Below, in pieces: positions 28,565 to 40,971 of a DNA stretch of 64,000 nt. Under the pieces are notes generated by a model, which saw nothing but the letters and a program-made list of their open reading frames with translations, ran no database searches and was not told the origin of the DNA. Each line of letters starts with the position of its first letter. Positions within the stretch are counted from its first letter, which is position 1. Origin of the DNA: Picocystis sp. L7 (taxonomy: Eukaryota; Chlorophyta; Picocystophyceae; Picocystales; Picocystaceae); assembly GCA_020975725.1 (NCBI GenBank), contig QXJR01000006.1, forward strand, positions 1,164,999-1,228,998, given 5' to 3'. Both the position numbers and the translations under genes were made by a program.

Positions 28565-29821
28565 ATGGAGGAAGGTGACCCTGCCACCCGTATGGGTACA
28601 CTTCGGAGGGAGCTTGAACAAGAAAAAGACCGAAGAAACGCTCTTGAAGTCCAGGTGGCTGAGCTCCAGCAACTCCTTGAAGAACTTCAAGCAACTAAGG
28701 CCAATGAGGCTGAGGATGGTGACGAAGAACCTCTTGGCGAGGAAGCACCCCAAGAAGACACAAGCATGGAAGAAGAGGGTGTTGTCATCCCATCAGAGAG
28801 AGAGGGCTTGCCACACCTCATTAGTGTATATGGCACAGCCTTACAAGACTCAAAAAATATATCCAAGGTGTCGTTGGAGAAGCCCGACAAGTTTACGGGC
28901 CTAGAGCTAGAGGACAGCCCCTACGCCCTCATGTATTGGTACCGAGACGTTCTTTGTTGGTGCCAAGCCTATGCCTTTAATAGGCCAATGGAACAACTGG
29001 TTCTTGCTATTAATCAAGCCTTGGCAGGTACCGCAAAAGCAATGGTGCAGAATCTGATAATGCGAGACCCAAGCGCGCTCTCGTCAGTGGAAGACCTGTA
29101 TCGGTACTTGCGTCGAACCTTTCAAAACCAAGACCCCGGGCCGGAAGCGTGGCGGGAATTCCATACCACCCGAATGAAGCGAACAGAAAATGTCTTGCAA
29201 TTTCTCAACAGATTGGTGCAGTTGAGCTTTGTCGTTAACGCGAGCAGCTCACCTGTGTGTCGAACGCTTACAGAAAATGACATATCCGCTCGTCTTCAGC
29301 ATGGTCTTCCAGGACATTTGCAAAGCGCTCTGTACAAACACCTGGACCATCTGATTGAAGTGGACAAAGCTCCTGACATGGAGCCTGGAAGTCTCGCCGC
29401 AATCATTTTCAAGCTGGAGCGTGAGATAAACGAGCATGCGAAGAAGGACACTCGGCAACCAGTGAACAATTGGAAACCGCGTTCTACAGGTGGGCCCTTC
29501 AACCGAACATCGCGCTACCCAGCCTCGCAGTCGCCAGCAGCAATGGCAGCTGCTCTACCTACAGCAAGGCCCAGCAATAGTGCTAAGGAGAGCTCTCCAG
29601 CAACACGGCAACGCAAACGATTTGATGACCTGGATGAAAACCAGAAGACTTCCATCATCAGAGTGCAAACTCAGTTAGCGAACAAGCCCCTAGGTGCCAA
29701 GTTGACACAGGAAGAGCGAGACCTCTGCCTGTCACATGCCTTATGCTTGCGCTGCCGCCGATATGGCCACGACCAGGCGGCCTGCAAGATGGCATCTGTG
29801 ATGGGTGCCCCAAAAAACTAG
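28565..29821 (+). CDS. element C gag
   Basis: 418 residues. Capsid/nucleocapsid protein of a Ty3/gypsy element. Seen: an N-terminal coiled coil (TLRRELEQEKDRRNALEVQV...), an acidic stretch, a retrotransposon gag core (with AWREFHTTRMKRTENVLQFL), and near the C-terminus a CCHC zinc knuckle CLRCRRYGHDQAAC. Ends with a TAG directly after a slippery heptamer, and overlaps the pol frame. Confidence 0.85.
   Translation: MEEGDPATRMGTLRRELEQEKDRRNALEVQVAELQQLLEELQATKANEAEDGDEEPLGEEAPQEDTSMEEEGVVIPSEREGLPHLISVYGTALQDSKNISKVSLEKPDKFTGLELEDSPYALMYWYRDVLCWCQAYAFNRPMEQLVLAINQALAGTAKAMVQNLIMRDPSALSSVEDLYRYLRRTFQNQDPGPEAWREFHTTRMKRTENVLQFLNRLVQLSFVVNASSSPVCRTLTENDISARLQHGLPGHLQSALYKHLDHLIEVDKAPDMEPGSLAAIIFKLEREINEHAKKDTRQPVNNWKPRSTGGPFNRTSRYPASQSPAAMAAALPTARPSNSAKESSPATRQRKRFDDLDENQKTSIIRVQTQLANKPLGAKLTQEERDLCLSHALCLRCRRYGHDQAACKMASVMGAPKN
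29812..29818 (+). promoter_or_regulatory. -1 ribosomal frameshift site A AAA AAC
   Basis: The heptamer is in the correct phase for gag (codons CCA AAA AAC TAG) and is followed immediately by the gag stop. Slipping back one base joins gag to the open pol frame (CTA GTG GCG CTC...). This is one of the best-known retroviral slippery sequences. A GC-rich stretch follows that could form the stimulatory structure, though I did not fold it. Confidence 0.8.
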
Positions 29822-32112
29822 TGGCGCTCCGTCCGGTAACTATAGTTACCGAGACGGAGCCGGGAGCGAAATCTGCAGCCGCCCCGGTTACCAAGAAAAG
29901 GGATCCCGTCTGCCTCCATTCACTCACTAACAACAGGCCTAGACATGAGTTCCTTGCTGCTGAGACTTATTTTGGGAAGAAGCCCAACAAAATCAGAACC
30001 CAAGCATACCTGGACACCCTAGCGAGTTATTGTTTCATCAGTGAACGACTCTTCGATACACTGCGGCAATCTGACCCACGGGGTCTGTCCTGGGGATACA
30101 CTACGCAGACTTACGAATACAGCGTGGCTGTGGGCGAGCAAGTCCACACTGCCCCAGTAATTCAGGCTTCATTTTCGATCGATGGGTTCCGAGCCCGCAT
30201 CGAGTTTGGAGTGGCACCTCTGGAAACATTCGATTGTATTCTGGGTGCGACCTTCTGTCACGAGCATTTGAAAGCACTTGATTGGCAGAATCATCGAATG
30301 ATTCTCTGCAACAAAAATGGGACCAGTTTCTCAGTATATGGAGACCATCAGTTCCTCGCATCGAGGAAGCTGGACCTGATCGTTCCACGCAGTGAGGCTC
30401 GGAAAGCGGTGAAGCACCCTGGCTGTCTACTCTTAATGATACAGCCAATGGACACGACCCCTGAACTGGTCAGTGAAGAATCAGATTTCAGCGCTATGCG
30501 CAGCACAGTCAGCGACGAATGGCCACTAAGTGAAAGCGATAAGGAAAGGCTGGATACTTTAGTGAACAAGCGATACAAGCATTTATTTGAACCTCGCACA
30601 GAGCTACCGCCTGAATGGGCACCGGGCGAGCTATTCAAAATCCAGTTGGTCGATGGCGCTACGCCACAGTACAGAAATTACTATCGCCTCTCCCCGCAAC
30701 AACAGGCTGCTCTGAAAGAGCTAGTGGCTGAATATGTTGACGCGGGGAAGATGGACCTCTGTGCTGGGTCAAGCTGGGGAGCCCCGGTCATCCTCGTTCC
30801 TAAGAAGGACGGTGGCTGGCGTGTCGTGTTCGACTATCGTTTGTTGAACAGTGTCACCGTCAAGGACAGGTACCCCCTACCCAGAATTGATGACTATTTA
30901 CAGAATCTCCGGGGTGCAAAATTCTTCTCCTCCCTGGATGCGCTGGACGGTTTCCATCAGGTGCGAATGGACCCTGCAGATATTGACAAGACAGCAGTTG
31001 TTACCCCGTTCGGGTCTTATGTATGGAAGGTTATGCCCATGGGGGCAGCCAACGCCCCAGCCATGTTTCAACGCATGATGAATAGGGTATTTGGGCATTT
31101 ACTTTATCTGAAAGTATATATGGACGATATCTTGATACACTCCGAAACAGCAGAGCAGCACTTCAGCCACCTCGAGGAGTTCTTGGCCACCTGTGAGCAC
31201 GCTGATATTCGGTTAAAAAGGTCAAAGTGCCACTTCTTTATGAGTAAATTGGAGTGGGTAGGATTCAGTATTAGGGACGGTCAGCTTGCTTGCACTGATC
31301 ACTTACTATCCAAGATACAGCAATTCCCCCGCCCCCGGACACAGCGCGAGAATATGGCCTTCCTTGGACTCTGCCAATTTTACATGAGGTTCGTGCCTCA
31401 CTATGCGGAGCTAGCGGCACCCCTCACTGAATTGAACCAGATTGCATTGAAGCATAATTTCGACGCTTACTAGAAGGCGCCGCAGGAACAATCCTATAAG
31501 GGCCTGGTAAAAGCTTTAACCTCAGCGCCAGTACTTATGCTGTTTGATGAAGATCGGCCAATTAGGATCGAAACGGATGCATCTGATATTGGAATGGGTG
31601 CAGCCTTTATGCAGCAAGACAAGCAGGGCATATGGCAACCGGTAGAATACTGGTCCAAGAAGTTCAACACGGCACAGCAGAACTACCATCCTGCTGAGAA
31701 AGAGACGTGTGCCATACTTTATGCACTGCAACATTGGAGGCACCTAGTATTTGGGCAGCAGTTTACTGTCGTCACCGACAATAAAGCTAGCCAGTTCATT
31801 GGGACAAAAGCGACCGAACAGCTCTCACCTCGCGAGATGCGATGGGTCGAAAGGCTGGCCTATTTCGCACCGTTTACGATCGAGTACAGGCCAGGCAAGG
31901 AGAATGTAGGCCCAGATTACCTTTCTCGACATTCAGCGAAAGTCAGCGATGGCGAGACATACTGCATCTTAGACCTTTGCGCTGGCATGGGCACAACCTT
32001 GCGGGCGCTGGAGCTAGTGATACCGGAAGCTGCCCACATCACGATAGATTACATAGCAGTGGAGAAAGATAAGGACTGCCGTAGCGTAATTTCACGTGTG
32101 TTCCACCAGGTC
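29818..32112 (+). pseudogene. element C pol (protease-RT-RNase H-methyltransferase-like), broken
   Basis: Continues from gag by -1 shift. Protease region AYLDTLASYCFI has Asp-Thr-Leu where the active site should be Asp-Ser/Thr-Gly. Reverse transcriptase is clear: FDYRLLNSVTVKDRYPLPRI, FFSSLDALDGFHQVRM, VMPMGAANAPAMFQRMMN and VYMDDILIHS. An in-frame TAG at 31471-31473 interrupts the connection to RNase H (RIETDASDIGMGAAF, TDNKASQF, DYLSRHS). After RNase H, about 31966-32100 encodes YCILDLCAGMGTTLRALEL and YIAVEKDKDCRSVI, which look like motifs I and II of C5-cytosine methyltransferases. The frame is then cut by element A at 32113. Integrase is absent. Confidence 0.8.
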
Positions 32113-32875
32113 TGTGGCGCTTGCGCGCCCACCTCCTTTTCCTGTGGCGCGAAGACGACGAGGGTGGTGGTGTCGGCGTGCGTTCGCGCTCGTTCGCTCG
32201 TGCGTTCGTGTCGCCGCGGTGCACGAGACCGTTGGGCGGAACGTTGAGGAACGTTGTTGTGTTCTCGTTCCCCTCCGCCGCAATTAATATTACATCTTAA
32301 CTCCATTGGGGAATCCGCCCGTGGCTGAGCCACGTATTTATCCGGTTCATCGGCCACAGAGCCCTTATTAGAAAGGGGGACAAACCGGTCCCTATTCGGG
32401 TTAGTCCTGGCCCTGCATCCGCCTAGGGACATGGCTAAGGAGGACGTCCCAGTGAGGGGAAGGCAAGGGCCTTCCTTGGGCATCGGAGAATATTCCCTCA
32501 TGCCTCCCTAGTACCTCCTGGTAGGTAGCGAGATGCTGCAAGCGAGGAAACCAGGGAGCCTTTGGCCAATGCGGAGTGATCATGGTCACAAGGGCTCTAG
32601 GTTCGGCCTCCAGCTTGCCTATCACGGAGTCAATGAGGCAACAGGGTGGGTGTGCCCATAGGTTGCCAAGACTAGCCCATTCTTGGGCGAGAGCATTGGT
32701 CTCCCGTGTAAAGAAGGCCGGACATTGGGCATTGTTTGGCGAGGCAAACAAGTCCCAAGTGAATGGCCCGAATATAATTGAGAACCTCTCAAAAGCCTCA
32801 CGATTGAGTGCATATCCCTCATCGTCGAAGGACAACCTCGGCAAGACAGGTGTCTCGAGAGGGCTGGGCGCAACA
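32113..32875 (-). repeat. element A 3' LTR (contains the end of pol)
   Basis: 763 bp, TGTGGCGC...GGGCGCAACA on plus. The pol stop codon is at 32401, so the last roughly 157 codons of pol, a Dam-like domain, lie in the LTR. Confidence 0.88.
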
Positions 32876-35800
32876 CCCTCCCGGACCACCATTAAGCGCA
32901 ACTCAGCCCGATCGTCGAGTGGCTCTGGCGAGACGAGGGAAGCTTGGCCGTACACGGCCGCCACAGGATCAAATAGGATCGTGTGTGCGTCATCGGGACG
33001 GTAGGAGGAAGTAGTCCCGTCCGTCCACCGGATGACGTAAGCAGCGGGAGAAGATTTCGCCGCTTTTCGAAAGCGTTCCACAAGGCCAGTCCAAAATTCT
33101 AGGCGAGTTGAGCTGTCCATGAGCTCGAGCAAGAACCTTGCTTGCACGACTTGCCCAACCAAGTTCGTACTTGGCGGTTTCGCAAAGCGCGGTTTCCTTA
33201 GGCTAGTGTATGGCAGAGCGTACGGCCACGTATCCTTTAGGATGGGCCTCTTCTGGTGATAAAATTTGGACTTGTAGCGAGACACGCGACTCTTGTTACG
33301 TGCGGTGATGCCTTGCTCGGGGAAATGCCCGAGGAGTTCCTCGATCTCACAAACGTGGTCGATGAGATCCGACGTTTCCTCTACGAACCCGCGATGTTCG
33401 TGAAGAGGGGCATCGGCGCTACAAGCAAATTGGACATAGTACCTAGGTGGAAAAGTGGTCCAATCACGTATGTAGAAGCGCTCTACCTGGAAACGAGTTT
33501 CCTCTGATCCATTTGGGAGAGGAACCGTTTGAGGTTCAGGAGTAAGTTCGCGATGGGGGAACTTTGAATGGTCGCTCTCATGCCAGGGATGCAGTCGTTC
33601 GATATTGACTGTGGCGGAATGTCGAGTGCCGTCGGGTAGAACCAAGCGGTAAGCTCCCTTTGGTAACACCTCCCCAATGGTGTACGGCCCTACAAAGTAG
33701 CTCTCGAGCTTTCCTTTGTCCCTGGAGGACTTCAGACCGCGTTGCAGTTTGACTTTATCCCCGACGCGAAAGCGTCGAACCTGCCTTTGGCGGTTCAATC
33801 TATCTTCAACTTGTTTTTGATAGAGGGCGTGTCGTTTTTGCACTTGAGCATAAAGCTCTCGGCGAGCGTCAAACAGCGAATGGAGTCGCTTGCACGCAGG
33901 GTCTGCATTCTCTCTTAGGAGGGAATATGTCCACGGCAAACTGGCGTTTGTACCGAAGAAGACGTAATGAGGAGAGTAGCCAGTGACTCTATGCACCGAT
34001 GTATTGTAGGAGAAGGACGCTGTTTGAAGCAACTCGTCCCACTCTACATCTGGCCGTGATGTTGCCAATGCCCGAAGGGTGGATAAAAGGGTGCGGTGCT
34101 GCACCTCCACTCCTCCTTGTGTCTGGCTATGGTAAGGCGCGCCGCTTTTATGCTTGGCCCCGAGCTCGATCAGGAATTGATCAAAGAGCTCGCGAAATCG
34201 GGGCCCGTTGTCGGTGAGGACAACTCGCGGACTTCCGAACTGATGGATTACTCGGTCCATGAGCACCTTGGCAACGTCGTGCGTTGTCCAATCAGTGTGC
34301 ATCGGGAAGTAGAGAGCGTACTTGGAAAACCGGCATGTGACGGTTAGTACCGCGTTGTGACCTCTCGAAGTGGCGGGAAGCCCGACAACTTCGTCTACCG
34401 CAATCGTGTGGAAAGGGTAGGGGAAGATCTCTTGCATGTGGACGAGATGCTTCGCGGGTCGGTTGCTCGGCTTGAGGAGCTGGCAACGAGGACAAGTACG
34501 GACAAAGTCGATAATGTACGACTTCATACCTTGCCAAACAAAATGTTGTCGGCATTGCTCATAGGTGCGTTGAGCGCCAAAGTGGGCATCCGCGTGGACA
34601 CGGTCCACAAGTCGTTGTCGCACGGCAACATCATTCGGCACCACCAGGCAAACACGATCCGTCTCGGGATCGATGCGCCACACGAGGTTGTCACGAACTA
34701 CGTGCTTCGTCGGTGGTGAAGCTACAAGAGCCTGATAAGCTTTGTCTTTCACACCCGCTCGTTGCACCAATGTATACAAATCTTCCTCCTGGGGGTCAAC
34801 CGATGGAATCTCAAGGGAACCACCCATAGCTCGAAGAGCTGGCCCGGGAGGCGGCTGAACGAGTGCTGGGATGGTGAGCAAAGGCATCGACCGCCGGAGG
34901 AGGTCTGCTAAGGTGACCAGCCTGAGATTAGTACCCGGGTTGGCTTGCAACGTGGTGCGCACGGTGAGACCGGACGCAAGCCTATAGGACGTGGTTGCAC
35001 GGGTGCAAGTTCCATTGTACGTGGCCGAATGAATCACATGGGTAGAGGCAGGCAACCTACTAAGGAGTCGGTCGCAAGCGGGCACGTCGAGGTGCTTGAC
35101 CTCTGCTTAAAGCACAACATGAGCCTGCTGGAGCCGCTTGCGGTTGGCTACCTCCGCGAGGGATGTTGTCTCAAAGCGGAGGGGACGGCTTGTACGCCAT
35201 CGAACGGGGGCCTTAAGGCGTGCCCGATCATATTGCAGCATCCAACGTTCGCGAGCAGCTTTCGATCGAAAGGTACCAATGACCGCTAGATCGAGGGAGA
35301 GCATAGGCTCGATCAACAAGATCTCTTCCAAGGAGGGAATCAAGTCTTCCGCGGGTGGCCCAACATGGAGGACACGAAAGACTTGGCCCCTGTCCGAATC
35401 GGTGCAACTGAAAGCGTCCGCTCCAGGGTTGGCGATGCCTTGACGGTACTGGACCTCGAAAGGGGTAAACTCAGCCAAGGCGTCTAGCCAGCGGATCTCC
35501 CGAGAGGAGAGTTGATCAGCATTCTTCGTTTGCAAGTATTTGGACGCAGTGTGGTCGGTTAAGACAGTGAAAGAGCGTCCTTGCAGAAGATGCTTCCACT
35601 TGACGAGACTTTGCAAAATAGAAAGAGTCTCTTGCTCAGGTGTGGAGTAGTTGCGTTGGGCATCATTGCATTTTCGCCCATAGTAAGCAACCGGATGCCA
35701 CTTGCCATCCTCATGTAGTTGAGAAAGGATCGCGCCGGTAGCGATCTTACTAGCATCCGTCTCTACGCGCGTCTCTCTGTTTGGATCGTGTTGGACGAGG

Positions 35801-38800
35801 ACGGGCCCTTGAACTAGAGCAGCCTTGAGGCGCTGGAACGCGTCCTCTTGAACCTCAGTCCAGGAGCCAACGAAGTCTCCTTTAAACGCCTTTCTATTGA
35901 TGTCCGAAAGAGGAGCAGCGAGAGTGGGGAAGTCCTTGATGAAGGAGGAGGAGTAATTGCACAAGCCTAAGAAGCTTTGATTCTCCTTGATGCTAGTTGG
36001 CCGGGGAAAGTTCTCAATTTTCTCCACGAGACGCTTTTGCATCATCACTCGGCCATCGCCAATATGGAATCCGGCGTAGTCGAGGGCTTTCTTAAAGAGC
36101 GCCGTCTTCTCCTTGGCGAGCACAATTTGCTTAGCGTTGCAGCGTTGGAAGAAAGCCTCGAGGTGATCCAAGTGATCAGCCTCTGACCCAGAGTGGATGA
36201 GGATATCATCCATGTACGCCTTGGTGTTCGTTAAGGGCGACACGATGCGGTTCATCATGCGCTGGAAGATAGAGGGGGCGTTTGCCAGGCCCATCGGCAT
36301 GACACGCCAAACGAATTGACCAAACGGCGTCACGCATGCTGTTTTGCATTGATCCTCGGGGGCCACAAGCATATTGTAAAACCCGTCTTTCACGTCAAAG
36401 GACGAGAAGACCGTCGAGGTGCTCAAGTCTAGGAGCAAGTCATCGATCAAAGGAAGAGGATATTTGTCCTTGATCGTGAGGTTGTTCAGCATGCGGTAAT
36501 CAAAGACAATACGGTATCTCCCATCCTTCTTCGGTATGAGGAGTACCGGGGCTCCAAATGGCGATCCGGGCGAATGCGCCATTTTGCCGTCTTTGAGTAA
36601 CTGGTCGATGAGCTCTCGACATGCCTTGGTCTTCTCCGGGGAGAGACGGATAGGTGGCCGACTTTTGCGACGTCCAAGGGTATGCGACACACCTCTCCTG
36701 ACGCTCGTTCGGGAGGCAAGGCAAAGCTTTCCTCTTTGCCTCGGATGACCGATGCATATTTATGGAGGAGCTTGTCGAGCCGTTTCTTGCCTTGGGAGGT
36801 GAGAGAGTGATCTTCGGAGAGGGTAAGGCTAGCTCTCCTTTTTCCGAGATCGTCCTCCTCATGTTCCAAGTCGGGTAGACGTTGGATGAGCACGAAAAGG
36901 CTACCTTCACGAGCCTTGCGGCTGGAACGTAGGATTTGGGCGGCTTCTTGCATCGAGCAGAATGCATCCATCCCATGCTTCGAGGCGAAGTTCGAATCGC
37001 CGCGAAGCTCATGCTTTCTCCCTTGATGGCGAAACGTCAGAACGTTCCTTGGGAAGTCTCTAAGCTCGCGTGGAACGAGACCAGGAAGTCCATCCCCAAC
37101 ACCACGTCATAAGTATTGAGGGGACACACCGCAAAAGGCCTCTCGACCTTCTCCTTATCTATGGTGAAGGTCAAGTTCACGACCGGTGCCTTGTGCAACG
37201 TCTCACCAACGCCTAAGCGGTACGTCAGATTTTCTCGCTTGGGGGTGGATGTACGACCACTTGGGTTGGCTTGGCACACACGATCGTGGAAGCGACAGCT
37301 TATGAAGTTGTGGGTAGCACCCGTATCGACAAAGGCTTTTGCCGATAACCCTGCTATGGAAAGCATCACGACCATGCTTGTGCATAGTCCCGAGCTAAAC
37401 TCACATAGCGTACCGATGGTAGACGGGAGGTTCGCGCTCAACGGAGTCGAGTGAAGGGGAGAGTGAAACTCTCCCGGACTTAGTGGGAACTCTGGGGGTG
37501 CGTCCACCTTGGGAGTTTCCACCGGGACCGAAGTGTGCAGTGGAGGAGGGCAAGGATAGCGGTTTTCACAAGCGCAATCATCCAAAGTCCTATTACATAG
37601 TGCACACTTGGGTGCTTCACGATATGTCGCACGGCAAGGGGGACTTACATGCGTCCTTTTCCTTTGCCTTGGCACAGACATAGTGAGCAACTCACGGTCA
37701 GTCATCAGGTTCGAGTTGTCGAAGGCCTCGTGGGTCTCCTCGGAAACTTCGCTGCTCCACAACCTACCTTTTTGTGCGGAGGTGCCTCGGCGGGTTTTCT
37801 TCTTGCCGCCGGGCTTGAAAGCTCGCTGATGCGGCGCCAGCGGAGCTTGAGGATGCGCTCCTTGGGGCCTTGTCCAACCTTGGGCGGCTTGGAGCTGCCC
37901 GAAGGTCAATGCCGAGGCTGGGATTTGCACCATGGCCTCCTGTGGCAACCCTTGGGGAGCCGGGGACGGAGCGTAGCGAGGTTGGCCGCTTCTAGGCCTT
38001 GCCATTCGCGCTCAGGTGGGACCCTTGGAGAGGGGTGGCATGAGAGGAGATTTTCCTTTGCCTTTACCACCTCCCTGAGGCCCTTGGGGCTCGGAGGGGA
38101 GTTGCCCTTCGAAATGTTTCACCTCTCGGAGAAGTTGTTCCCCATTGACAATCTCCTGTCCTACTCTCTGAGCGTGACGGATATGATTGTTGAGGAGCCT
38201 CCCCAACTGTGGTCGGAGTTTGGCTCGAAACATAATCAAGAAGAATTGCTCCCAGAACCTCCTTTGGCCATCCGGGGTGCGCAAGGCACGGAGGAATGGA
38301 TCGGTGGATTCCATGGCCCCTTCAACTTCCTTGCGCATGCGCAAATAGAAGTCCTCCGCACTCTCGCCTTGGCGTTGGTAGCCACGGGCGAGTTCAAGGA
38401 CACACTCCCATCCGACATTGTCAGGGTAGTAGTGTCGTCGCAACACACTTGAAAATTGTTTCCAAGTGGTCGGCGGATGGGCTTGAGTGGCCAATTTATA
38501 GAACCTTTGTGCGCTCCCTATGAGGTAGCGTGCGGCAAGCGCAACTTGCGCTTCTTCCTTGTCCGAATGACCGGAGGTGAAGTCTCGGACCGATTGAAGC
38601 CAATCCCTCAAGGAATGGCGGTCGAGTTTCGTACCGTCAAAGGTCGGAGGCAAGGGGAGTGTGGCGCGCGTGATCCTTTCGGGATCAAGGGCGGTCGCCG
38701 TAAGGGGGCGCATCTCGTGCGGCTCCTCCACCACTCCAGCACGGACCAAGGCACGCTCAATGAACTTGTCGCGTGGTCCTTGGCTCTCCTCATGGAGAGG

Positions 38801-40168
38801 ATCTACCAAAAGATCGAGCGCGGATTCTTGGAATGCCGATCGAGCCAGCTGAGCAAAGGACCCTTTCGGTTGCGACTCTCGTAGGAAGTCGAACAAGTCC
38901 ATCGCACTGTTGAATAGCTTATGAGCCTCGGTTGGAGAGAGCGCGGCCATGCTACGCAAGCTCTCGCTTCGGTCTCTTACAAAGCCCGCAATCTCACGTT
39001 GTCGCTCAAGCTCAATGCGTTCCCGCTCTTTCTTGATGGCCACCTCACGGTAGGCGAGCTCGTGTTCACAAAGCTTTTCGAGTCGGGCGAGGTCTTGCAT
39101 CATGTGGGTGCGAGACCTCTGGATGGAGTGTTTCTTCTCTTCGGAGGTAGCGGTAGCTGCTCTCCGGGCGAGCAAACGGCACACGCGGGAGTAGGAGTTT
39201 TTCAACTCCTTGACGGCTTAAAGCTCGTCGTCGGTGAGTCGACGTGGGTCGGCTCCCCACTCCATGATCCAAACGGGTAGAGGCCGATTCACGTAGCGGA
39301 GTGTCTCCTCCACGTGTGGATCCTGCAAGTCCTTCAGAGAAACTTGCTTGGCTCGGGCCTCCCCTTCGTCGGAGAGAAGATTCTCGAGATAGGTGGGCCT
39401 TAGGCTCTCATCCTCACTCTCATCCATGGACTTGGTCCCTGATCCCTCGGCCGGGGGCAGAGCCTCTCTCGCTCGGGGCTTGCCGGGATCGGTAGCCAAT
39501 GGTGCTGCCCCAACAGGGGATCCAACCAACGGCGAGCCCCCAACAGGGGCGTCTGCCTGGAGCGAGGTCCCAGATCCTGCTTCGGCCAATGGCGAGCCAG
39601 GATGAGGGGCATCAGCCAATCGGATCGTTCGATCAACGTCGCCGCGCGCGCGCGCGATGGAGCGCGCATGATCGGCACGATCGGTGCGACCGACGGGCCG
39701 ATCGGCGCGTGCGACGGGTCGAACGGTAGCCTCGGAGGCACGGCGCAGTTTCCGTGCGTCCGAGGAGGCCAGATCGGCCTTCGCAGCCGATCTTTTGGCC
39801 TTCTTCCCACGGTGCTCGAGGGTTTCGAAACCCTCGAGCGCACCGTCGTCCGGAGACGCCATGGCCAAGGCCGTGGGGGTGCGAACGGATTGGATAGCCT
39901 CTCGACCACCTCCAGAAGCACGAGGCTTCTTCTGCTGGGAGGTGGGAGCGGCGAGCGTGGCTTTCGAAGCCATTTCTCGCTCTTTTTCGTTCGCCTCCTC
40001 CACGAAACCCTTGCGAGAGGTTCGTGGAGGCACGGCGCCTCTCTCCGGGCGCGCGCGTTGTCGCTTGGCGTCGACAATGCCGACAGCCACCACCGTCGAA
40101 GCGGCGAGGGGTCGTTGACCGTCGGCATTGCCGGCGCGTCCCTCGCTCGCTCCTTTTTTCTTCGCCAT
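32401..40168 (-). pseudogene. element A gag-pol, multiply disrupted
   Basis: Starts at ATG 40168 (MAKKKGASEG) and once read through to 32401. Compared with element B it has nonsense codons near 39218 (CAA to TAA), near 38012 (TAC to TGA) and at 35107, a 2-bp insertion near 37060, and a 13-bp deletion near 36667. Surviving blocks show gag, a Cys-rich motif, protease DTGATHNF, reverse transcriptase with YMDD, RNase H, an integrase zinc finger and core, the GPY/F-type tail and the C-terminal Dam-like domain. 32401-35085 alone is an 894-codon open block covering integrase to the end. Not functional as it stands. Confidence 0.9.
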
Positions 40169-40208
40169 GTCTTCGCCGCCACTCGCGGGCGGAGCACTCG
40201 TTGAACGG

Positions 40209-40971
40209 TGTGGCGCTTGCGCGCCCACCTCCTTTTCCTGTGGCGCGAAGACGACGAGGGTGGTGGCGTCGGCGTGCGTTCGCGCTCGTTCGCTCGTGCG
40301 TTCGTGTCGCCGCGGTGCTCGAGACCGTTGGGCGGAACGTTGAGGAACGTTGTTGTTGTCTCGTTCCCCTCCGCCGCAATTAATATTACATCTTAACTCC
40401 ATTGGGGAATCCGCCCGTGGCTAAGCCACGTATTTATCCGGTTCATCGGCCACAGAGCCCTTATTAGAAAGGGGGACAAACCGGTCCCTATTCGGGTTAG
40501 TCCTGGCCCTGCATCCGCCTAGGGACATGGCTAAGGAGGACGTCCCAGTGAGGGGAAGGCAAGGGCCTTCCTTGGGCATCCGAGAATATTCCCTCATGCC
40601 TCCCTAGTACCTCCTGGTAGGTAGCGAGATGCTGCAAGCGAGGGAACCAGGGAGCCTTTGGCCAATGCGGAGTGATCATGGTCACAAGGGCTCTAGGTTC
40701 GGCCTCCAGCTTGCCTATCACGGAGTCAATGAGGCAACAGGGTGGGTGTGCCCATAGGTTGCCAAGACTAGCCCATTCTTTGGCGAGAGCATGGGTCTCC
40801 CGTGTAAAGAAGGCCGGACATTGGGCATTGTTTGGCGAGGCAAACAAGTCCCACGGAATTCAGCCGAATATAATTGAGAACCTCTCAAAAGCCTCACGAT
40901 TGAGTACATATTCCTCATCGTCGAAGGACAACCTCGGCAAGACAGGTGTCTCGAGAGGGCTGGGCGCAACA
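40209..40971 (-). repeat. element A 5' LTR
   Basis: 763 bp copy of 32113-32875, including an open copy of the Dam-like C-terminal reading frame (about 40497-40847 and beyond) that is not joined to any pol here. Several base differences from the 3' LTR, for example near 40790, 40855 and 40910. Confidence 0.88.

Larger units (their letters stand above)
27793..32112 (+). mobile_element. Ty3/gypsy element C, 3'-truncated by element A
   Basis: 5' LTR 27793-28518, gag 28565-29821, pol in the -1 frame until 32112, where the LTR of element A begins in the opposite orientation. Gene order protease-RT-RNase H and the RT sequence place it in Ty3/gypsy. Integrase and 3' LTR are missing. A methyltransferase-like segment follows RNase H directly. 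A related LTR lies at 42919-43575. Confidence 0.88.
32113..40971 (-). mobile_element. Ty3/gypsy element A (older, decayed)
   Basis: 8,859 bp: LTRs 32113-32875 and 40209-40971, one former gag-pol frame on the minus strand. Same family as element B at 53540-62414. The flanks do not match (GGTC at left, CTTT at right), and the element C sequence cut at 32112 does not resume at 40972, so the insertion was followed or accompanied by a rearrangement. LTR differences and many disabling mutations show it is older than B. Confidence 0.92.
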
